A stretch of DNA of 64,000 bases from Coccinella septempunctata (taxonomy: Eukaryota > Arthropoda > Insecta > Coleoptera > Coccinellidae), in NCBI RefSeq assembly GCF_907165205.1, contig NC_058190.1, forward strand, positions 29,415,345 through 29,479,344. The letters run 5' to 3'. The position numbers and the translations under genes are program-made. Below, one piece after another: positions 60,902 to 64,000 of the stretch. The first letter of the stretch is position 1. Each line of letters starts with the position of its first letter. The notes beneath the pieces are model-generated. The model had not been told where the DNA came from and ran no database searches. It saw only the letters and a list, made by a program, of their open reading frames with translations.

Positions 60902-61335
60902 GGCCCGGTACTTTCACGTGCGAATAACTAAATTTATTCGATAAATAAGTCTTATTCTTAGGATAAGTAGAAATGCAGTCTTTTCACTTTCAGATAGTGT
61001 TATTCATCGAATAAATCTGTCATTGAAACTCGTTAATAAGATTTTATTTGTCATAGATCGAATGTCGGTACGTCATTATTGGTTGAATTTTTAAGATTCT
61101 GGATGTATGGTTATTTTTTGTGTGATTTTCACGAAATATTTGCTTTGTAGTTGGAATTATGACAATTTCTACAATGCGTAGTAGTGCGGTAGTAGACCGT
61201 GTTTTCACAGAATTGTTATTCGTCAAATAATTTCATCTGATAGCACCGAAATAAGGTATCCTTCAGATAGGAAATTATTTGACGGATACTTATTGACAGT
61301 GAATAAAATTTATTCGAAGGTGAAAGTACCGGGCC
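60902..61335. mobile_element. 434-bp PIF/Harbinger-like MITE, TAA TSD
   Basis: Inverted ends GGCCCGGTACTTTCAC, flanked by TAA (60899-60901 and 61336-61338). Copy 1 of the host hAT-like element has a single TAA at this position (reverse strand near 19183), which confirms the insertion. Non-coding. Confidence 0.75.
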
Positions 61336-61542
61336 TAAGTTTATTAATTCAAAACAACCTATTGCACAGAAATAACACCTTCCACGTATACCAGATCACC
61401 ATATACTTTTGTGCCCTAGTTAAAGCTTTATTTGTTGTCCAATTTTTGTAAATTTTTTTCTGAATTGCAAATAAAAATGTAGCACATCCAACAGCGTTTT
61501 TCATTGGAACCAATTGATTTCAAACAATTTTCAAAAACGTCA

Positions 61543-61910
61543 CATACCTTTAGCACTAAAAACCAACCACATTTTGTTCAGTGAAAACACACTTTACAAT
61601 GAGGTGGCGCTCAAAACGTACCTAGTTTTCCGTTTTATAATTGAGGGGCGCGAAATTCGAATTCTACTCCTTGCATCGAATTCTGATATTGACATACAAC
61701 CATACAAAAGTATGGTTTTGTTTTGTGTTCAGAATGTTTGTTTTCTGGTCTAAAAAAAAGTCAATATTAGAATTCAATGCAAGGAGTAGAATTCGAATTT
61801 CGCGCCCCTCAATTATAAAACGGAAAACTAGGTACGTTTTGAGCGCCACCTCATTGTAAAGTGTGTTTTCACTGAACAAAATGTGGTTGGTTTTTAGTGC
61901 TAAAGGTATG
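61543..61910. repeat. ~150-bp-arm inverted duplication at the end of hAT-like copy 2
   Basis: 61543-61693 and 61760-61910 are almost perfect inverted copies (for example AAACGGAAAACTAGGTACGT paired on both sides) around a 66-base loop. The same 42-residue reading occurs on both strands as a result; it is not a gene. Copy 1 has only one such arm at its corresponding end. Confidence 0.8.
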
Positions 61911-61953
61911 AGGGCGTTCCCTATCTTTCAATTCTATAATCTTTGGATTGAAT

Positions 61954-63541
61954 ATAATATGACGTGCTCAAACTCGAAAAGTCGCTAGGCCGAACTCAAC
62001 CTCTATGACAGACGGAATTCTGCATGTCGTTAGAATGGTTATCTCATCGTTGGAGTTCGGTGCATTGAGATATGACAGAATTTAATTCACTGTTTAACAT
62101 TTGGTTGCGGTAAAAACGACTGCTATTTCTTTCCAAATGCACACGCTTGTAGAAAAAAATAGGTATTTTGTGTTTGGATTGTTGCGAATCATCGGATATT
62201 CATTGGAAATAGGCACAAAAAGAAGTTTTTAAAAAAACTGATAATTTTCAAAATGCAAAAAGGATTTATATTATCGAGTCCCATTTCAGAACTTGAAAGT
62301 GAATGGAAGTCGGGTAGAAATATTCTTTTGATGAATGTTTCTGCAACTTCCGGATCGAGTATCCAACGTGTAACAGTAAAATTTTTCTATCGAGATACCA
62401 CTTTAATCTCAAAAAATTTTGGTGTGCCTTTGATGGAATTTTAACAGCAGAAATTCATCAAACTAACAATGATCCTTTCATTTGTAACGTTTTTGAATAT
62501 GTCAGAAGCCGATGAGAAAAGTGTTTGGAGCAAAAAAAGGATATTTCTAGCAGCAACTCCAGAATTATAGAGACTCTGAAACTCATTCTAATTACTCTGT
62601 AAAATTAGAGTGCGGGAAAAACCCCAGCCATACATGAATAAAGAGCAGGCGTGTTTTCCGTACCGTTTGGGAAAATGACTATCTGTGACTTGAAATGTGT
62701 GCAGGAGAAGGATGGAACACTCATGCTTCTCGCTTTTAAAAAATACTTATTTTTATTTCTTTCCCGCACCGTTTGAGAAAGTGATCTTTGATATTTTTTC
62801 AATAATTTCAACTTCATGGAGATATTCGATTTTTTATGGTGTACGGATGAAAAAGTACAATTTTTCAAAAAAAATAGTTATTTTCCTATCAAGTGCGGAA
62901 AGTGATACTTGCCCGCACGAAACTGCCGTTGCCCGAACGATGCGAAGCAGAGTTCGGGTAAGCAGTTGAGTGCGGGCAAGACACTTTCCGCACTTGATAG
63001 GAAAATAACTATTTTCTACAAGCGCTTGAAATATATAAATATATCCATTTCACGAAACAGATCATATCTCATTTGATTAATTCATATATAATGACAGACG
63101 TAATTCTGCATGTCATTGCTATGGGAAATAGCAGGCGTTTTTCCCGCACGTTTTGGGAAAGTGACTCTTTGCAACTTGGAATGCGTGCGGGAAAAAGGTT
63201 GAACGCGCACGTTTGTAGAAAAAAAGATTTTATGGTGTTATTCATCCGAATTATTTTCATATCTTCTGTTGTTTTCAATAGCTCCCTTTCACTATCTAGG
63301 GACCTTATTTGTTCGCTAGAAAGATTTAACAATTGCATAAACAGTATAGAATTCTCGAAACTAAAATAAAAATGGGATGGATCTATTCACCAGAATTCTT
63401 TTCACATTTACTGTTGTCAATAGCTTCCCTTTACTAACTAGGGTCCTTATTTGCTTCTCTAAGCATAAACATTATAAGGAGCCACAAAAACCCAGCAATT
63501 TATCAAAGCTGTGAATTTTTTATATATAAAAAACCTTAGAC
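61954..63541. other. No gene; hairpin and diverged repeats
   Basis: No recognised protein. Words such as GTGCGGGAAAA, TTTGGGAAAGTGACT and ACAGACGNAATTCTGCATGTC recur at roughly 62010, 62610-62700 and 63095-63200, so the stretch is made of diverged copies of one repeat. A 63-residue plus-strand frame at 62253-62444 has no known motif. Confidence 0.35.
62872..63014. repeat. 143-bp hairpin (MITE-like)
   Basis: AATAGTTATTTTCCTATCAA then GTGCGGAAAGTG is matched by its exact inverse at the other end; the inner part pairs again (CTTGCCCGCAC with GTGCGGGCAAG, GCCCGAAC with GTTCGGG). The whole sequence could form one long stem. Confidence 0.6.
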
Positions 63542-64000
63542 CACTTCTTTTTTTAATATATACATAAATAATATTTCCAAATGTTTCAAGTGTTGCAGAT
63601 TTCTTCTTTTTGCTGACGACCTGAAGAGGTTTATGAGGATAAGTAGTGTTGAGGACTGCGTCCGACTTCAGCATGAGCTTGAAGTTTGATGATCGAATAT
63701 AAACTGGACTTTCTAAATGTCAAGTTATCACATTCACACGAAATAAAAGCCCCATTCACTATCCGTATTTACTTGATGGTCGGGAACTTTGTAAGGTAAG
63801 CCAAGTTCGAGACCTTGAAGTAATTTTTGATTTCAAGTTGATGTTTGATTCACGCAGGTTGATGCTATTGTCAGTTCTTCTAATAGATTACTTGGGTATT
63901 TAATTCGTCAATGTCGTCAATTTAGTGAATTGAATACTCTCAAAATTCTCTATTTTTCTTTCATATTTTCCAGGTTGAATTTTGCACCATCAGTGTGGTG
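63542..64000 (+). pseudogene. Jockey-type reverse transcriptase fragment running off the window
   Basis: The plus strand encodes NIYINNISKCFKCCRFLLFA continuing with DDL, the catalytic FADD box, then RISSVEDCVRLQHELEV and a stop. After frame changes it continues with VDAIVSSSNRLLGYLIRQCR and FSELNTLKILYFSFIFSRLN up to the right edge, a block that follows the RT core in Jockey-type elements. The 5' part is missing. It continues beyond 64000. Confidence 0.7.

Larger units (their letters stand above)
58956..61945. mobile_element. hAT-like element, copy 2, with three nested insertions
   Basis: Related to 18695-20198 in opposite orientation. Left end CAGAGCAAAGATTATAGAG, right end inverse AAAGATTATAG; 8-bp TSD GATTGAAT at 58948-58955 and 61946-61953. 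Removing three insertions (59407-59765, 59771-60434, 60902-61335) and the inverted duplication near the right end gives a length close to copy 1. A short first-exon-like frame (ATGGAAGCG before GTAAGT at about 59312) and an acceptor (TTTTCAG) follow, but no transposase core is left. Confidence 0.75.

Noticed and set aside
61514..61879. Two nearly identical small proteins encoded on opposite strands
   Set aside because: They are a by-product of the inverted duplication, not genes.

Overview
The window looks like insect nuclear DNA, most likely from a beetle. The order is an inference from gene style, not shown directly. It is AT-rich, genes have spliced exons, and the non-genic part is packed with DNA transposons, MITEs, non-LTR retrotransposons and one long LTR retroelement. 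Nothing bacterial (operons, CRISPR) is present.

Host genes: three paralogous UDP-glycosyltransferase (UGT) genes lie in tandem on the minus strand. UGT-A (5159-10830) has exons 1-3; its last exon is not in the window. UGT-B (12313-25167) and UGT-C (48047-53395) are complete. All share the same structure: exons of 816, 223, 220 and 292 bp, giving about 516 residues. They have an N-terminal signal peptide, a UGT signature split across exons 2 and 3, a C-terminal membrane helix and a KKxx ER-retention tail. They would act in the ER membrane, conjugating small lipophilic compounds with UDP-sugar. Introns are inflated unequally by paralog-specific transposons, so the copies act as empty-site controls for each other.

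Left part (1-25 kb): a non-LTR RNase-H tail remnant; a 2.9 kb DD41D Tc1/mariner-superfamily element with very long inverted repeats and two small introns in its transposase; the UGT-A and UGT-B loci with nested DNA elements; a tyrosine-recombinase (Crypton-like) fragment; and two non-LTR relics inside UGT-B intron 3.

Middle (25.8-46.2 kb): a three-layer nest. A TGACGT-rich terminal-inverted-repeat sequence (27.0 and 44.5-44.8 kb) holds a Jockey-type retrotransposon (27.19-44.50 kb). The Jockey 3' UTR holds a 12.7 kb Ty3/gypsy-type LTR element (31709-44417, minus strand). That LTR element is the most unusual thing here. Its pol carries a TARG1/OARD1-like macro domain between RNase H and integrase, it has an env-like glycoprotein gene, a -1 frameshift heptamer sits at the gag/pol junction, and it has visually identical 1591-bp LTRs. 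Its gag is reduced to the zinc knuckles.

Right part (46-64 kb): UGT-C, a degenerate Tc1-type transposase, a non-LTR C-terminal relic, and a hAT-like element (58956-61945) that contains three further DNA elements and a fold-back end. Target-site duplications allow the order of insertions to be read. The window ends inside another non-LTR reverse-transcriptase fragment.
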